Part shown: piece by piece, positions 53,357-63,286 of the stretch
Layout: each line of letters starts with the position of its first letter
Position numbering within the stretch: position 1 is the first letter of the stretch
Notes under the pieces: model-generated
Told to the model about the DNA's origin: nothing
The model's input: the letters and a program-made list of their open reading frames with translations, nothing else
Databases searched by the model: none
NCBI RefSeq assembly: GCF_014904695.1
Contig: NZ_JACXXN010000001.1
Coordinates: 62,001 to 126,000 of the forward strand
DNA: 64,000 nt
Direction of reading: 5' to 3'
DNA from: Nostoc sp. MG11
GTDB lineage: Bacteria > Cyanobacteriota > Cyanobacteriia > Cyanobacteriales > Nostocaceae
Program-made: the position numbers and the translations under genes

Positions 53357-54769
53357 TTAGGTGAAATTGGCTTCCTCTAAAGATTCTTTTTCTTCTGGCG
53401 ATCGCTTAAATGCAAACCGTAATAAAGGCGGTGCTACGAAGGTTGTCAAAATCACCATAATCACGATCGCAGCTTGCAATGGTTTATCGAGCGTACCACT
53501 AGCTGCACCAATCGCGGCAAACACTAACCCAACTTCGCCACGGGGAATCATCCCCACACCAACCGCTAACCGATTAATTCCAGGTTGACCGAAAACTGAC
53601 CAACCGGTGACAACTTTACCAATAATCGCGATCACAATTAAGAAGGCAGCAATAATTAATCCTTCTCGATTTCCTGGAACTAAAGGATTAAGAACGCCCA
53701 GATCAACTTTCGCGCCAACTGTCACAAAGAAAACTGGTACTAGGATATCAGCAACCGGTTTAACCTGCTCATCTAGCTCTTTGCGTTTATCCGTTTCATC
53801 CAAAACTAAGCCAGCTGCAAATGCGCCTAAGATAGCTTCTAAATGAATGGCACTACCCAAAAAAGCCATGAAAAAGGCAAAGATAAATGCTGGGATAATT
53901 AAGTTTCCTCGCGTTTGCAATTTATTAGCAATGGCGACAAAACTTTGATTGAAATATTTGCCTAGTAAAATTGAAGCGATGAGAAAGACTGTAGCGCTGA
54001 CAATCAGATAAATCACATTGAAAATATCAACTTCGCCAGTTTTTGCAAGACTCGCAACTACTGCCAGTACAATGATGCCTAAAATGTCATCAATGACGGC
54101 TGCACCGACAATAATTTGACCTTCACGAGATTTTAATTGCCCAATTTCTGACAAAACTTTGGAGGTAATCCCAATACTAGTAGCTGTTAGCGCTGCACCT
54201 GCAAAAATTGCCGGAATTACTGGTGCATGAAACAATAAAATCAGTCCTGCCGTGCCAGCTGCAAAAGGAACAGCTACCCCAACACAAGCAACAATTGTCG
54301 CTTGATAACCGACTTTCTGCAATTCTTTTAAGTCTGATTCTAGACCAATTTCAAATAATAGAATTATCACACCTAATTCGGCGAGAACGGAAACAACTTC
54401 ACTCTGAGTTTGAAATATTGATGTGAGTGCATCAGGAGTGAGGTTGTTAATGAATTGCAGGATAGTCATGATCATGGAGTCGGTAGCAGCTGCTCCGCTG
54501 TCGGGAAATACTACCAAATGGAGAGCAGAAGCACCGACAACCACACCACCAACCAATTCTCCTAATACAGGAGGCAAGTCCATCATTCTAGATAATTCGC
54601 CACCAATTTTACTAGCCAGATAAATGACTACTAAACTTAGTAATACTCCAGTTAGGACAATAGGAGCATATTCAGCCTCGTTGGTTTTTGCTAGTAAAGA
54701 AGGCTGTAAACCTACAGGGAGGAAATTTAACCAGGTACATGAATTAACTATTGGTTCTGAAAAAATCAT
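53357..54769 (-). CDS. CPA2-family Na+/H+ antiporter, NhaS3-like
   Basis: 470 residues, about twelve membrane helices. The unwound helix 4 and ion-binding helix 5 motifs TATSIGITSKVLSEIGQL and GAAVIDDILGIIVLAVVAS (paired Asp) are those of NapA/NhaS3-type exchangers; the N terminus is long. Synechocystis NhaS3 acts in the thylakoid membrane. The gene lies directly upstream of the Mrp remnants and 97 bases downstream of a decayed bicA-like fragment; in several cyanobacteria nhaS3 is paired with bicA. Confidence 0.88.
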   Translation of the reverse strand: MIFSEPIVNSCTWLNFLPVGLQPSLLAKTNEAEYAPIVLTGVLLSLVVIYLASKIGGELSRMMDLPPVLGELVGGVVVGASALHLVVFPDSGAAATDSMIMTILQFINNLTPDALTSIFQTQSEVVSVLAELGVIILLFEIGLESDLKELQKVGYQATIVACVGVAVPFAAGTAGLILLFHAPVIPAIFAGAALTATSIGITSKVLSEIGQLKSREGQIIVGAAVIDDILGIIVLAVVASLAKTGEVDIFNVIYLIVSATVFLIASILLGKYFNQSFVAIANKLQTRGNLIIPAFIFAFFMAFLGSAIHLEAILGAFAAGLVLDETDKRKELDEQVKPVADILVPVFFVTVGAKVDLGVLNPLVPGNREGLIIAAFLIVIAIIGKVVTGWSVFGQPGINRLAVGVGMIPRGEVGLVFAAIGAASGTLDKPLQAAIVIMVILTTFVAPPLLRFAFKRSPEEKESLEEANFT

Positions 54770-55940
54770 GTTTTTATTTGTGTTGCTGATTTATTTTGAA
54801 GTCGAGCCAAAAGAATTTGTAATTTATATCTCGTAATTCCTAATTAATGATGAAGTTAAGAATTACTAAACTGCATCATCAAGACCAGCCACAAGTCCAG
54901 CACTAAAGGCGGCACTAAATGTTAGCGCTAGAGGCAACTAAACGATCGCAGCAGTTACACCACCGAATAAATCGCCTCATAAGTTTCTAAAATCGATAGT
55001 ATTAGTCAATGACATCTTGAAGTTGTAGTTACAAAAACAGCAAAATAAATTTTGATTGGTAAAAATTGCCAGCTACTTTGAGTAAGTTTCATGTTTTATG
55101 AGCATAAAAAACTTGGCAACGAAAATTTTAATTTTGTGCAAATCAGCAGACTATAGTGCCTTTCTAAATAGTGACTCGCTTAATCCGAATCTCCAACAGA
55201 GAAGGCTTAGGTCAAAGACAGTTCAAAAATTTGGCTGAAAAAACTTACATAAATTGCAAGTTTGATTTATCGCAAATTTGAATGCGGTTAACAATAGCTT
55301 ACAGCTTTACATGTCAATGTTGTTCATTGATATGCCTTAACATTAAATAAATATTAAATTGGTTTCATAGATAAAAGCCTATACTTCGTGACAAGTTTTA
55401 TTGCAATAATTAATAAGATAAATAAAAGTTATATTACTTATTTAGCGAAGGCATCGCTACGTCGCTGTAATAGTTGGAAGCTACCTTTGGTTGCGTCATT
55501 GCTCTATGACTCTCAATGCTTTAGCGCCGCATCATAAGCATTGCAATTGTGAACTTTGTACCTCGCTTTGGTCTTCATGGTCAAACTGAGTGTGAAATGG
55601 GAAGTAAGTAAAGTTTACTATTTCTCCCTGTTTATGCAACAACGCCTCATTTAGCTTACATAAAGCGATAAATCGCTGACTACGAACAAAAGTTTTATCT
55701 GGTATTTAACTACGTCTATTTACTTACTACTAAATTCACTTAAGCATTTAGAGTCTAAAATGTAATTAAAAATACAGTTTTTTAAGTAAATTATCGGAAT
55801 AATTACCAAAAAATCACAGTTTCCGAAAAATATTATGTCTGGACTGGAATTAAAATTTAAGGGGTTAGAGTAGATCAAGTTTTAATGGCTTGAAGTTTTA
55901 ACCTTTTCAGGTGGATGGTTGAGGAGTAACTAAAATCAAT
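54770..55940. other. Long gap upstream of the antiporter locus
   Basis: Apart from the BicA-like stump (54866-55015) the rest, about 55016-55940, is AT-rich and shows no gene on either strand. Some HIP1-type and CGCTGCG words occur; promoter for the SRPBCC gene should be near the right end. Confidence 0.5.
54866..55015 (-). pseudogene. N-terminal relic of a SulP/BicA-type bicarbonate transporter
   Basis: Reading leftward from the ATG at 55015: MSLTNTIDFRNL, a TGA, GDLFGGVTAAIV, a TAG, LPLALTFSAAFSAGLVAGLDDAV, then TAG. The intact pattern FRNLxGDLFGGVTAAxxALPxALAFG is the start of BicA/SulP Na+/bicarbonate symporters (about 550-600 residues). Here two in-frame stops interrupt it and nothing of the rest is found before the antiporter gene. 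A dead 5' stump. Confidence 0.85.
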
Positions 55941-56498
55941 ATGTCTGCGTCTTATATCTCAGAATCAATTATTACAGGTTCGGATATGGCTTGGAATCAA
56001 GACAAGCAAAAGTTGCTGGTGCAGGGTGAAATTTTGGTACAGACGCGATCGCACAAGACTTGGGGTGGTGCGGTGACAGCCTGGATGTACTTACCGATGG
56101 TGCGATCGCAAGTATGGCAGCAATTAACTGATTACCCCCGTTGGGTACAATATTTTCCCGATATCACCAAAAGTGAAGTCATGTCCAGAGGGGAAGTCAA
56201 GTATCTGTACCAAGCAGCACAAAAAGCTTTTTTCTTCTTTACAGCTCAAGTCGAAATTTATCTTAACGTGGTAGAAGTGCTTGGTCAGCAAATTCAATTT
56301 CAAATGGAAAAAGGAACTTTTGAGGATTTTGCCGCAAATTTAGAGCTAAAAGATTGCGGTAACGGCACACTGCTTGCTTATACTGTGCAAGCTACGCCTC
56401 TGATTCCAATACCCTCAGTTTTCATTCAACAAGCAATGAACTTCGAGTTACCTACGAATATGCGTAAAATGCGCCAAGTGCTTTGTAAGGATCAATAA
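55941..56498 (+). CDS. SRPBCC/START-like (polyketide cyclase) family protein
   Basis: 185 residues. The central VTAWMYLPMVRSQVWQQLTDYPRWVQYFPDITKSEVMSRGE is the start of the START/Bet v1-type hydrophobic-pocket fold (coenzyme Q-binding Coq10-like); the C-terminal helix is IPSVFIQQAMNFELPTNMRKMRQVL. It probably binds a lipophilic ligand such as a quinone. A second in-frame ATG at 55986 is an alternative start. The DUF924 gene follows after five bases. Confidence 0.82.
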   Translation: MSASYISESIITGSDMAWNQDKQKLLVQGEILVQTRSHKTWGGAVTAWMYLPMVRSQVWQQLTDYPRWVQYFPDITKSEVMSRGEVKYLYQAAQKAFFFFTAQVEIYLNVVEVLGQQIQFQMEKGTFEDFAANLELKDCGNGTLLAYTVQATPLIPIPSVFIQQAMNFELPTNMRKMRQVLCKDQ

Positions 56499-56503
56499 CA
56501 GCA

Positions 56504-57079
56504 ATGTCACAGGCAAAAGCTATTTTGGAATTTTGGTTTGGTCAGCCTGATGAACTGGGTTACGGCAAACCTCGGCAATTTTGGTTTGGCAAAAAACTCG
56601 ATTGTGATGAGGAACTGCGAACCCGGTTTCTCAAAGATTACCAAAAGGCAGCAGCAGGATATTTAGATGAGTGGATAGATTTACCTGAAACTTGTTTAGC
56701 ATTGATTCTGCTGTTAGATCAATTCCCCCGAAATATGTTTCGTGACACCCCTGAAGCCTTTGCAACCGACTGGGAAGCCCTCTCAGCCGCGCAACACGCT
56801 GTTAAACAAGGCTACGATCACGAATTATTGCCTGTGCAACGTTGGTTTATCTATTTGCCCTTTGAACATAGCGAAAACCCTGATCATCAGCGTCAGTGTG
56901 TGAAACTGTTTCAAAAACTCAGTGATGACCCTAATAGTACTAGCGCAATTGAGTACGCATTTCGTCACAGGGAAATAATTGAGCGTTTTGGGCGCTTTCC
57001 TCATCGCAATAGTATTTTGGGACGTCCTTCAACTCCAGAGGAAGAGGAGTTTTTGCAGCAGCCAGGTTCGATATTTTAG
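56504..57079 (+). CDS. DUF924 family protein
   Basis: 191 residues. AKAILEFWFGQPDELGYGKPRQFWFGKKLDCDEELRTRF, then LALILLLDQFPRNMFRDTPEAFATD and YLPFEHSENPDHQRQCVKLF, are the DUF924 (TPR-like helical) signatures. Widely conserved, function unknown. Five bases after the SRPBCC gene, so likely one operon. A strong hairpin follows 13 bases after the stop. Confidence 0.92.
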   Translation: MSQAKAILEFWFGQPDELGYGKPRQFWFGKKLDCDEELRTRFLKDYQKAAAGYLDEWIDLPETCLALILLLDQFPRNMFRDTPEAFATDWEALSAAQHAVKQGYDHELLPVQRWFIYLPFEHSENPDHQRQCVKLFQKLSDDPNSTSAIEYAFRHREIIERFGRFPHRNSILGRPSTPEEEEFLQQPGSIF

Positions 57080-57092
57080 AGGAATTGATTGC

Positions 57093-57129
57093 GAAAAGAC
57101 GCTTTTCTCAATAGCAAAAGCGTCTTTTC
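57093..57129 (+). terminator. Terminator of the SRPBCC-DUF924 operon
   Basis: 14-bp perfect stem GAAAAGACGCTTTT (57093-57106) with complement at 57116-57129 around a nine-base loop; the right arm ends in a T run. Confidence 0.82.
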
Positions 57130-57181
57130 AACTCATATTTATTAGCACTCTTTCTTGCGCCTCTATGTGAGATAAACTCGT

Positions 57182-57277
57182 TTAGCTATTAAACACCTCA
57201 ACAGGTAAACTTTGAAAAGAAAAGCGCTTCTCTGCAATTCGATAAATCATATTAATGCGTTCCGGTGCAGCGACTTG
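57182..57277 (-). pseudogene. Short relic with ClpB-tail-like C terminus
   Basis: A short frame ends AEKRFSFQSLPVEVFNS at 57182. It resembles the end of the neighbouring clp[16 protein letters not shown], at about 8 of 13 positions, 540 bases away. Upstream in the same frame is a stop about 30 codons back. Either a worn partial duplication of the clpB 3' end or chance; low certainty. Confidence 0.35.
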
Positions 57278-57307
57278 TTAGGGCGTAACGATGGATAGGA
57301 TTGAGGA

Positions 57308-57484
57308 TTACTCGTAGCGTACCTTCTTAGATTTAATCACCTCAATCACATCATCATGCCTTTGCCCCTCAATAATATACTTGATTTGAATAGCTGTTGC
57401 TTTTTCATCTTCACTCAGCCTAACAATATCCTTTTCAAAGCCCCTTGTTGACTCAATTAAAACATCCACGTTACGAACCGCCAA
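57308..57484 (-). pseudogene. Possible RelE-type toxin fragment
   Basis: 58 codons from a TTG: VRNVDVLIESTRGFEKDIVRLSEDEKATAIQIKYIIEG... The STRGFEKDIVRLSEDEKATAI stretch looks like the first helix pair of a RelE/HigB-type mRNA interferase (F-x-K-D-hydrophobic-x-x-L). The C-terminal part (VIEVIKSKKVRYE) lacks the catalytic Arg/Tyr region, so it would be a truncated remnant. Tentative. Confidence 0.4.
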
Positions 57485-57668
57485 TCTGAATTTAACTACT
57501 TGTCCTCAACTTTTAGCATAACAACACCTTGTCTCTCGGATAAACTCGTGAGAAACTTAACGCGGAACTTGTACAGATAGTCTAAAATGCCGTCCCTACC
57601 AAGGGATAAAGCAGCTTATCAGCCCACCAAATATAACGATGGAATGTCGGCTTTACGGTAAGTTATAC

Positions 57669-57709
57669 AAAAAAACGCAAAGACGTTCTCAGCGCCTCTG
57701 CGTTTTTTT
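57669..57709. terminator. Hairpin after clpB
   Basis: A stem of about 17 bp with two imperfect pairs, AAAAAAACGCA...GCG against CG...TGCGTTTTTTT, 17 bases beyond the clpB stop, with T runs on both sides. Terminator for clpB. Confidence 0.8.
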
Positions 57710-57725
57710 GGGAGATTATCTGGAA

Positions 57726-60344
57726 TTAGCTAGTAAACAACTCAACAGGTAAGCGACTAAAAGAAAGGCGTTCATTCTCCACATCTACAAAGATGGTGTC
57801 GCCGTCGTTAAATTCGCCGCGCAAAATTGCCTTGGCAATTTGAGTTTCTAACTCTCGTTGAATTGCTCGCTTCAATGGACGCGCTCCAAATACAGGGTCA
57901 TACCCTACTTCAGCCAAAAAGTCAAGAGCAGTATCAGAAAGTCTTAGAGATATCTTGCGATCGCCAAGTCTTTGCCGCAATCTCTCTACTTGTAGTAGCA
58001 CAATCTGGCGCAATTCCTTCTTATCCAAGCCGTGGAAAATGATAATTTCATCAATCCGGTTGAGGAACTCTGGACGGAAGCTATTTCGCATCGCCTCCAT
58101 CACCCGGCGGCGCATTTCGTCGTAGTGTGCGTTATCCCCGGCGACATCGAGAATGTACTGCGAACCGATGTTGCTGGTCATGATGATAATAGCGTTTTTG
58201 AAGTCCACTTTATGACCTTGGGCATCAGTAACACGACCATCATCGAGAATTTGCAGGAAGATATTGAATACATCGGGGTGTGCTTTCTCGATTTCGTCGA
58301 AGAGAATCACTGAGTAGGGACGACGCCGAATCGCTTCTGTTAATTGTCCGCCTTCTTCGTAACCGACGTATCCTGGAGGCGCACCAATCAGCCGAGAAAC
58401 AGCGTGTTTCTCCATATACTCCGACATATCAATCCGCACCAGCGCGTCTTCGGTGTCGAACATATATGCCGCCAGTGCTTTTGCCAATTCGGTTTTACCT
58501 ACACCTGTAGGCCCAAGGAAAATAAAGCTAGCAATGGGACGATTCGGATCAGCCAGTCCAGCACGCGATCGCTGAATTGCATCCGCTACAGCTGTGACTG
58601 CTTCATCTTGTCCAATCACTCGGTGATGTAGTTCATCTTCTAAGTGCAGCAGTTTTTCTTTTTCAGATTCCACTAACTTGCTAATAGGAATTCCTGTCCA
58701 CTTAGAAATAATTTCGGCAATATCTGCTTCTGTTACTTCCTCGCGTAACAACGATTTCCCAGTCTTTTGGGTATTTGCCAGTTCATTTTCTGCTGCTTCT
58801 AATTGGCGATACAAACTAGTTAACTTGCCAAATTTTAACTCCGCAGCACGATTGAGATCGTAGTCACGTTCTGATTGCTGAATCTCTAGGTTGACTCGTT
58901 CAATCTCTTTTTTCACAGATTGAATTTTGTCGATGATATCTTTTTCTGATTGCCATTGAGCATTGAGTGTTCTTTGTTCTTCTTTGAGATCAGCAATTTC
59001 TTTTTCTAGTCTTTCTAAGCGTTCACGAGAAGCTGCATCGCTTTCTTTTTGCAGTGATAGCTTCTCCATTTCCAATTGCAGAATCTTGCGATCTATTTCG
59101 TCGAGTTCTTCCGGCTTGGAAGTAATCTCCATTTTCAGTCTTGCGGCGGCTTCGTCTACCAAATCAATGGCTTTATCTGGTAAAAAGCGATCGCTAATAT
59201 ATCGACTCGACAATATCGCCGCTGCAACTAAAGCACTATCAGAAATCTTCACCCCGTGGTGGTTTTCATAACGTTCTCTCAACCCGCGCAAAATCGAAAT
59301 AGTATCTTCTACACTGGGCTGATCTACATAAACTTGCTGGAAGCGTCTTTCTAAGGCAGCATCTTTTTCGATATATTTGCGGTATTCATCTAGAGTTGTC
59401 GCCCCAATACAGCGCAATTCGCCCCGCGCCAACATTGGTTTTAATAAGTTACCCGCATCCATCGCGCCTTGAGTTGCACCAGCGCCGACAACGGTGTGAA
59501 TCTCATCGATAAATAAAACGATATTACCGCCGGATTCAGTCACTTCTTTTAATACTGCTTTCAGGCGTTCTTCAAATTCACCCCGGAATTTTGCCCCCGC
59601 AATCAAAGCACCCATATCTAAAGCAATCAGCTTACGGTCTTTGAGCGACTGGGGTACATCACCAGCGACGATACGCTGTGCTAGTCCTTCGGCGATCGCA
59701 GTTTTACCAACACCTGGTTCACCAATTAGCACAGGGTTATTTTTGGTGCGGCGTGACAAAATTTGCACAGTGCGGCGAATTTCATCATCGCGCCCAATCA
59801 CTGGATCAAGTTGACCTTTACGAGCAGCTTCCGTGAGGTCACGCCCATATTTTTCCAGTGCTTCGTATTTGCCTTCTGGATTTTGGTCGGTCACTTTTTG
59901 GCTCCCACGAACTTGTTTAATAATATTTTTAAGCTTGCCTTCGTCTAAACCGAATTCTTGGAATAAAGCTTTGCCAAAGCGGTCATCTTTGGCGTAAGCT
60001 AGCAACAAATGTTCAATTGAGATATATTCGTCTTTGAATTCCTGACGATAGGCGTCCGCTCGGTCGAGAAGTTTATCTAAACTTCGTCCTAAGTATACAG
60101 AACTGCTGCTACCAGATACTTTCGGCTGACGTTGAAGAAATTGTTCAGTGCGATCGCGCAGTTTTTGTAGGTTAACACCTGCTTTCGTCAAAATAACGTT
60201 AGCAAGTCCATCTTGCTCCAGCAGCGCTTTCAAAAGGTGTTCGCTTTCTATCTGCTGTTGTTGGTATTGTTTGACAATATCCTGAGTATGAGCGATCGCT
60301 TCCCAGGCTTTTTCTGTAAATTGGTTGGGATTAGTAGGTTGCAT
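57726..60344 (-). CDS. clpB: ATP-dependent disaggregase ClpB
   Basis: 872 residues, full length. N-terminal Clp repeat domain (1-145), first AAA+ with Walker [15 protein letters not shown] (about 207), a coiled-coil propeller middle domain (about 410-530, [27 protein letters not shown]), second AAA+ with [14 protein letters not shown] (about 605) and [39 protein letters not shown]. It rescues aggregated proteins with DnaK. The PxxVxxxTxS-like ending lacks a ClpP-binding IGF loop, confirming ClpB over ClpC. Cyanobacteria carry ClpB1 (heat) and ClpB2; which this is cannot be told here. A hairpin lies in its leader. Confidence 0.96.
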   Translation of the reverse strand: MQPTNPNQFTEKAWEAIAHTQDIVKQYQQQQIESEHLLKALLEQDGLANVILTKAGVNLQKLRDRTEQFLQRQPKVSGSSSSVYLGRSLDKLLDRADAYRQEFKDEYISIEHLLLAYAKDDRFGKALFQEFGLDEGKLKNIIKQVRGSQKVTDQNPEGKYEALEKYGRDLTEAARKGQLDPVIGRDDEIRRTVQILSRRTKNNPVLIGEPGVGKTAIAEGLAQRIVAGDVPQSLKDRKLIALDMGALIAGAKFRGEFEERLKAVLKEVTESGGNIVLFIDEIHTVVGAGATQGAMDAGNLLKPMLARGELRCIGATTLDEYRKYIEKDAALERRFQQVYVDQPSVEDTISILRGLRERYENHHGVKISDSALVAAAILSSRYISDRFLPDKAIDLVDEAAARLKMEITSKPEELDEIDRKILQLEMEKLSLQKESDAASRERLERLEKEIADLKEEQRTLNAQWQSEKDIIDKIQSVKKEIERVNLEIQQSERDYDLNRAAELKFGKLTSLYRQLEAAENELANTQKTGKSLLREEVTEADIAEIISKWTGIPISKLVESEKEKLLHLEDELHHRVIGQDEAVTAVADAIQRSRAGLADPNRPIASFIFLGPTGVGKTELAKALAAYMFDTEDALVRIDMSEYMEKHAVSRLIGAPPGYVGYEEGGQLTEAIRRRPYSVILFDEIEKAHPDVFNIFLQILDDGRVTDAQGHKVDFKNAIIIMTSNIGSQYILDVAGDNAHYDEMRRRVMEAMRNSFRPEFLNRIDEIIIFHGLDKKELRQIVLLQVERLRQRLGDRKISLRLSDTALDFLAEVGYDPVFGARPLKRAIQRELETQIAKAILRGEFNDGDTIFVDVENERLSFSRLPVELFTS

Positions 60345-60966
60345 AGGCTTTTGGAATAAGGAACCACAAAAGGAAGATACTTGCGTGCGGAGAGAAGTCA
60401 GATCGCCGGAAGTCGGCGATCTGAACTTTGGGGGGTTCTTCTCGCCCTTGCATAGTGTTCGTCGCTAAGGAAAGAAAATTTCGTTCTCAATGGATATTGT
60501 AAGAAGACGGGGGCGATCGCCTAGATCGGTGTTCACGTCTTGTAAAAGTGGTATTTCCCCGTAGTCTAATTTCTTCATCAAAAGTGGTGGGAAATCCTGT
60601 CAAGACAGTGGGTGTTGTGGGCAAGCCGTCCCGCTGCGTGGGTAGTGTATCTGTTTACTATTCCCCATTACTCATACCCAAAAAACTCCGATTAGTTTAA
60701 GAGTAACGCGATCGCTCCTTTTATCTCCTCAGTCAAAACTCAAACTTATGGTCAAACTACCCATCCCTAACCGTCTGAGTCGGGTGAGAGAATAATCGGC
60801 TTTTGGGAACTGGGAATCATATTAAGATTCAGTGGAAATACGAGGATTTCAATAATAGAATTTTCGTAAAATACAGTATTGATATTGAAAGTATAATCAA
60901 TCACGTTTTAATCACGAGCGTAATTCTCGTCACATATCCTGTTTGCTTATAGCATAGGAGAAGGTC
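60345..60966. other. Divergent gap between clpB and DUF2157 gene
   Basis: 622 bases with no gene. Holds the clpB leader hairpin (60398-60424) and promoters in both directions. No CIRCE element was found. A few HIP1-type CGATCG words. Confidence 0.5.
60398..60424 (-). promoter_or_regulatory. Hairpin in the clpB 5' leader
   Basis: TCAGATCGCCG and its exact complement with a five-base loop (11-bp stem), 54-80 bases before the clpB start codon. It could shape the mRNA leader or be a simple dispersed palindrome; no ribosome-binding site is inside it. Confidence 0.45.
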
Positions 60967-62415
60967 ATGATATTTGATAATTTTCGCCGCCAGTTGCGTC
61001 AAGAAGCGCAACTATGGCAGGATGAAGGACTTATTGATGCGGATTTTTACCAAGTACTCGCACAAAGATATCAATTTAATAATCTAGAAACGGCTGCTCG
61101 CGATCGCTTTGTTTTTATCTTGATCGCAGTGGGTGCAACATTGTTAGGCTTAGGTGTAATTACTTTTGTAGCTGCAAACTGGCAAGCTTTGAGTAGAGAA
61201 GCCAGGTTAATACTACTGCTAAGTTTATTCCTGACAACTAATATTGCTGGTTTTAGCTTGTGGAGACAACCCGCAAACAATAATATCTCTTCAAGAGGTC
61301 GAAAACGTCGTCAACAGGTTTTCGGAGAAGGCTTGCTAATTTTAGGTGCGTTGACCATAGGCGCAAATATGGCGCTGTTGGCGCAGATGTTCCACATTAG
61401 TGGTTCAAGTTACGAACTTTTTTTAGGTTGGGGATTGGCTGTTTTGCTAATGGCTTACAGTCTACGCTTGACTTCCTTGGGGATGCTTGCCCTGATTTTA
61501 GTGCTAATCGGGTATTCAACAGGATTATTCGATTGGTACTTTACACGAAATGAGCTTACCTTGGGGCGGATAGTAATAGAACATATACCCTTAGCTTTAA
61601 GTGTATTGTTTGTACCTCTAGCTTATTGGTGTCGTTCCCGTTGGATTTTTAGAATTGCCGCGATCGCATTTGTTATATTCTGGCAATTTCATCTTAAATC
61701 ACTGGAAATATTAACATATACAGATGCTCCGCCTTGGATTGCTATAGCCACATTTGTTCTTCCGTCAGCATTATTGTGGAGTTATGATGATTTGCTGTTT
61801 GTGCGAGTTTCTTCGAGGCTATTTCAGCCCTTTGCGCGGATTTTAACTCTAGCGTTTTTCAGTATCATGTTTTATTTCTTGTCTTTCCGTTGGCTATGGG
61901 AAGCTCGAACTGTTGGTTATCAAGCTCAATTTCGCAACACTTCCCTAGCAACCTGGCTACCCTTTATTGATGTGGCAATTTTCACAGTTTTAGCTTTGTG
62001 GCAATGGTGGCATTTGCTACGCCCAACACGTAACCAGGAACGCCAGGGAATTGATGTAAAAACAATCTTTATTGGTAGTTTGATTGTTATAACTGCCTTA
62101 TTCATCTTCATTCATCAAGCTATCACTCCAATTCCAGCTATTCCCATATTTGCGTTTAATGTTCTTTTAGCAGTGTTAGGGTTTGGACTAGTTCGTGAAG
62201 CGCTGGAGTTAGGACAACGACAGGCTTTTTGGGGTGGGATATTTTTATTAACACTACAAATTATCAGCCGAATGCTGGAATATGACACCGCCTTACTATT
62301 CAAATCTTTTGTTTTTGTCTTATGCGGTGTTGCTGTAATTTTTGCCGGCTTGTGGTTTGAACGCTATTTGTCAACTTTACCAGCTTCATCAAATTCTTCA
62401 ACTCATCGATCATGA
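60967..62415 (+). CDS. DUF2157 membrane protein
   Basis: 482 residues. The short N-terminal cytoplasmic helix (FRRQLRQEAQLWQDEGLIDADFYQVLAQRYQF) followed by FVFILIAVGATLLGLGVITFVAANWQALSREARLILLLS is the DUF2157 signature, then about twelve more helices. Function unknown. The GDYXXLXY gene starts 54 bases later; the two are found together in many bacteria, so they likely act as a pair in the membrane. Confidence 0.9.
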   Translation: MIFDNFRRQLRQEAQLWQDEGLIDADFYQVLAQRYQFNNLETAARDRFVFILIAVGATLLGLGVITFVAANWQALSREARLILLLSLFLTTNIAGFSLWRQPANNNISSRGRKRRQQVFGEGLLILGALTIGANMALLAQMFHISGSSYELFLGWGLAVLLMAYSLRLTSLGMLALILVLIGYSTGLFDWYFTRNELTLGRIVIEHIPLALSVLFVPLAYWCRSRWIFRIAAIAFVIFWQFHLKSLEILTYTDAPPWIAIATFVLPSALLWSYDDLLFVRVSSRLFQPFARILTLAFFSIMFYFLSFRWLWEARTVGYQAQFRNTSLATWLPFIDVAIFTVLALWQWWHLLRPTRNQERQGIDVKTIFIGSLIVITALFIFIHQAITPIPAIPIFAFNVLLAVLGFGLVREALELGQRQAFWGGIFLLTLQIISRMLEYDTALLFKSFVFVLCGVAVIFAGLWFERYLSTLPASSNSSTHRS

Positions 62416-62469
62416 GATTAAAACTGGAAAAAACTAGTAATTCAAAAATCATTTTTAGGATTATCTCCT

Positions 62470-63126
62470 ATGGAAACTAACGAAGCATTACTTTTGCAAA
62501 ATGAACCTCCAGAAAAACCCATAACTCTTTGGCGATTTGTGGTTCCCCTGCTAATTCAAACAGCGATCATCTTATCAGTACCAGCCCAATCAGTTTACAC
62601 GTTGGTTACAGGCAAAACGGCTATCTTGCAAACTCTACCTGTAGATCCTTATGATTTGCTGCGGGGTTATTCTGTAACACTAAACTATGAAATTTCTCGC
62701 ACAGATAATTTAACAAAACTTCCGGGTTGGGCAGATTTGGTCAAGCAAAATCCTGGTAATAACAAACAATACGATCCTTTAGCGCAGGGAACCAGCTTGT
62801 ACATAATTTTGGAAGAACAAAAATCTTCTGGTGGGATTCCTCAAGCTTGGAAACCTGTGCGAGTAAGTGGACAACTCCCAATTTCTCTAGCTGCCAATCA
62901 GATAGCTTTAAAAGGTCGGTATAATGGCTATAATTCGATCACTTATGGCTTGGAAACTTACTACATCCCAGAAGATCAACGGAACGATATTAACAAAGAT
63001 ATCTCAACAGCCCGACCAATCAAACCAGGCCAGCCGCAACCGATAGTAGTGGAAGTGAAAGTGAATGCACAAGGTCAAGCTGTACCTATAAGTATGTGGG
63101 TACGCGATCGCAAATATTATTTTTAA
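62470..63126 (+). CDS. GDYXXLXY-domain protein
   Basis: 218 residues with one N-terminal membrane helix (FVVPLLIQTAIILSVPAQSVYTLVTG) and an outside domain. VDPYDLLRGYSVTLNYEISR is the family motif (here PYDLLRGYSVTLNY), and a second copy-like GRYNGYNSITYGLETYYIPED follows, with PIVVEVKVNAQGQAVPISMWVRDRKYYF at the end. Partner of DUF2157 by genome context; function unknown. Confidence 0.88.
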   Translation: METNEALLLQNEPPEKPITLWRFVVPLLIQTAIILSVPAQSVYTLVTGKTAILQTLPVDPYDLLRGYSVTLNYEISRTDNLTKLPGWADLVKQNPGNNKQYDPLAQGTSLYIILEEQKSSGGIPQAWKPVRVSGQLPISLAANQIALKGRYNGYNSITYGLETYYIPEDQRNDINKDISTARPIKPGQPQPIVVEVKVNAQGQAVPISMWVRDRKYYF

Positions 63127-63188
63127 TTTTCAAAGACTTACGCAGAATAAATTCCCGCATACTCTTGAAAATTTGGCTCTTAAAATTC

Positions 63189-63228
63189 TGCCTACGTGGG
63201 TTTCAAATTCCTGGAGTCCACGCAGGCA
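63189..63228. terminator. Imperfect hairpin after the GDYXXLXY gene
   Basis: TGCCTACGTGGG pairs with TCCACGCAGGCA with two mismatches; followed by TACTTTATTTG. Lies between the convergent GDYXXLXY and TPR genes. Confidence 0.5.
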
Positions 63229-63286
63229 TACTTTATTTGTATGCAAGATGAACTGCGATTTATAATCGCTGGGTATATTTGCCTTT

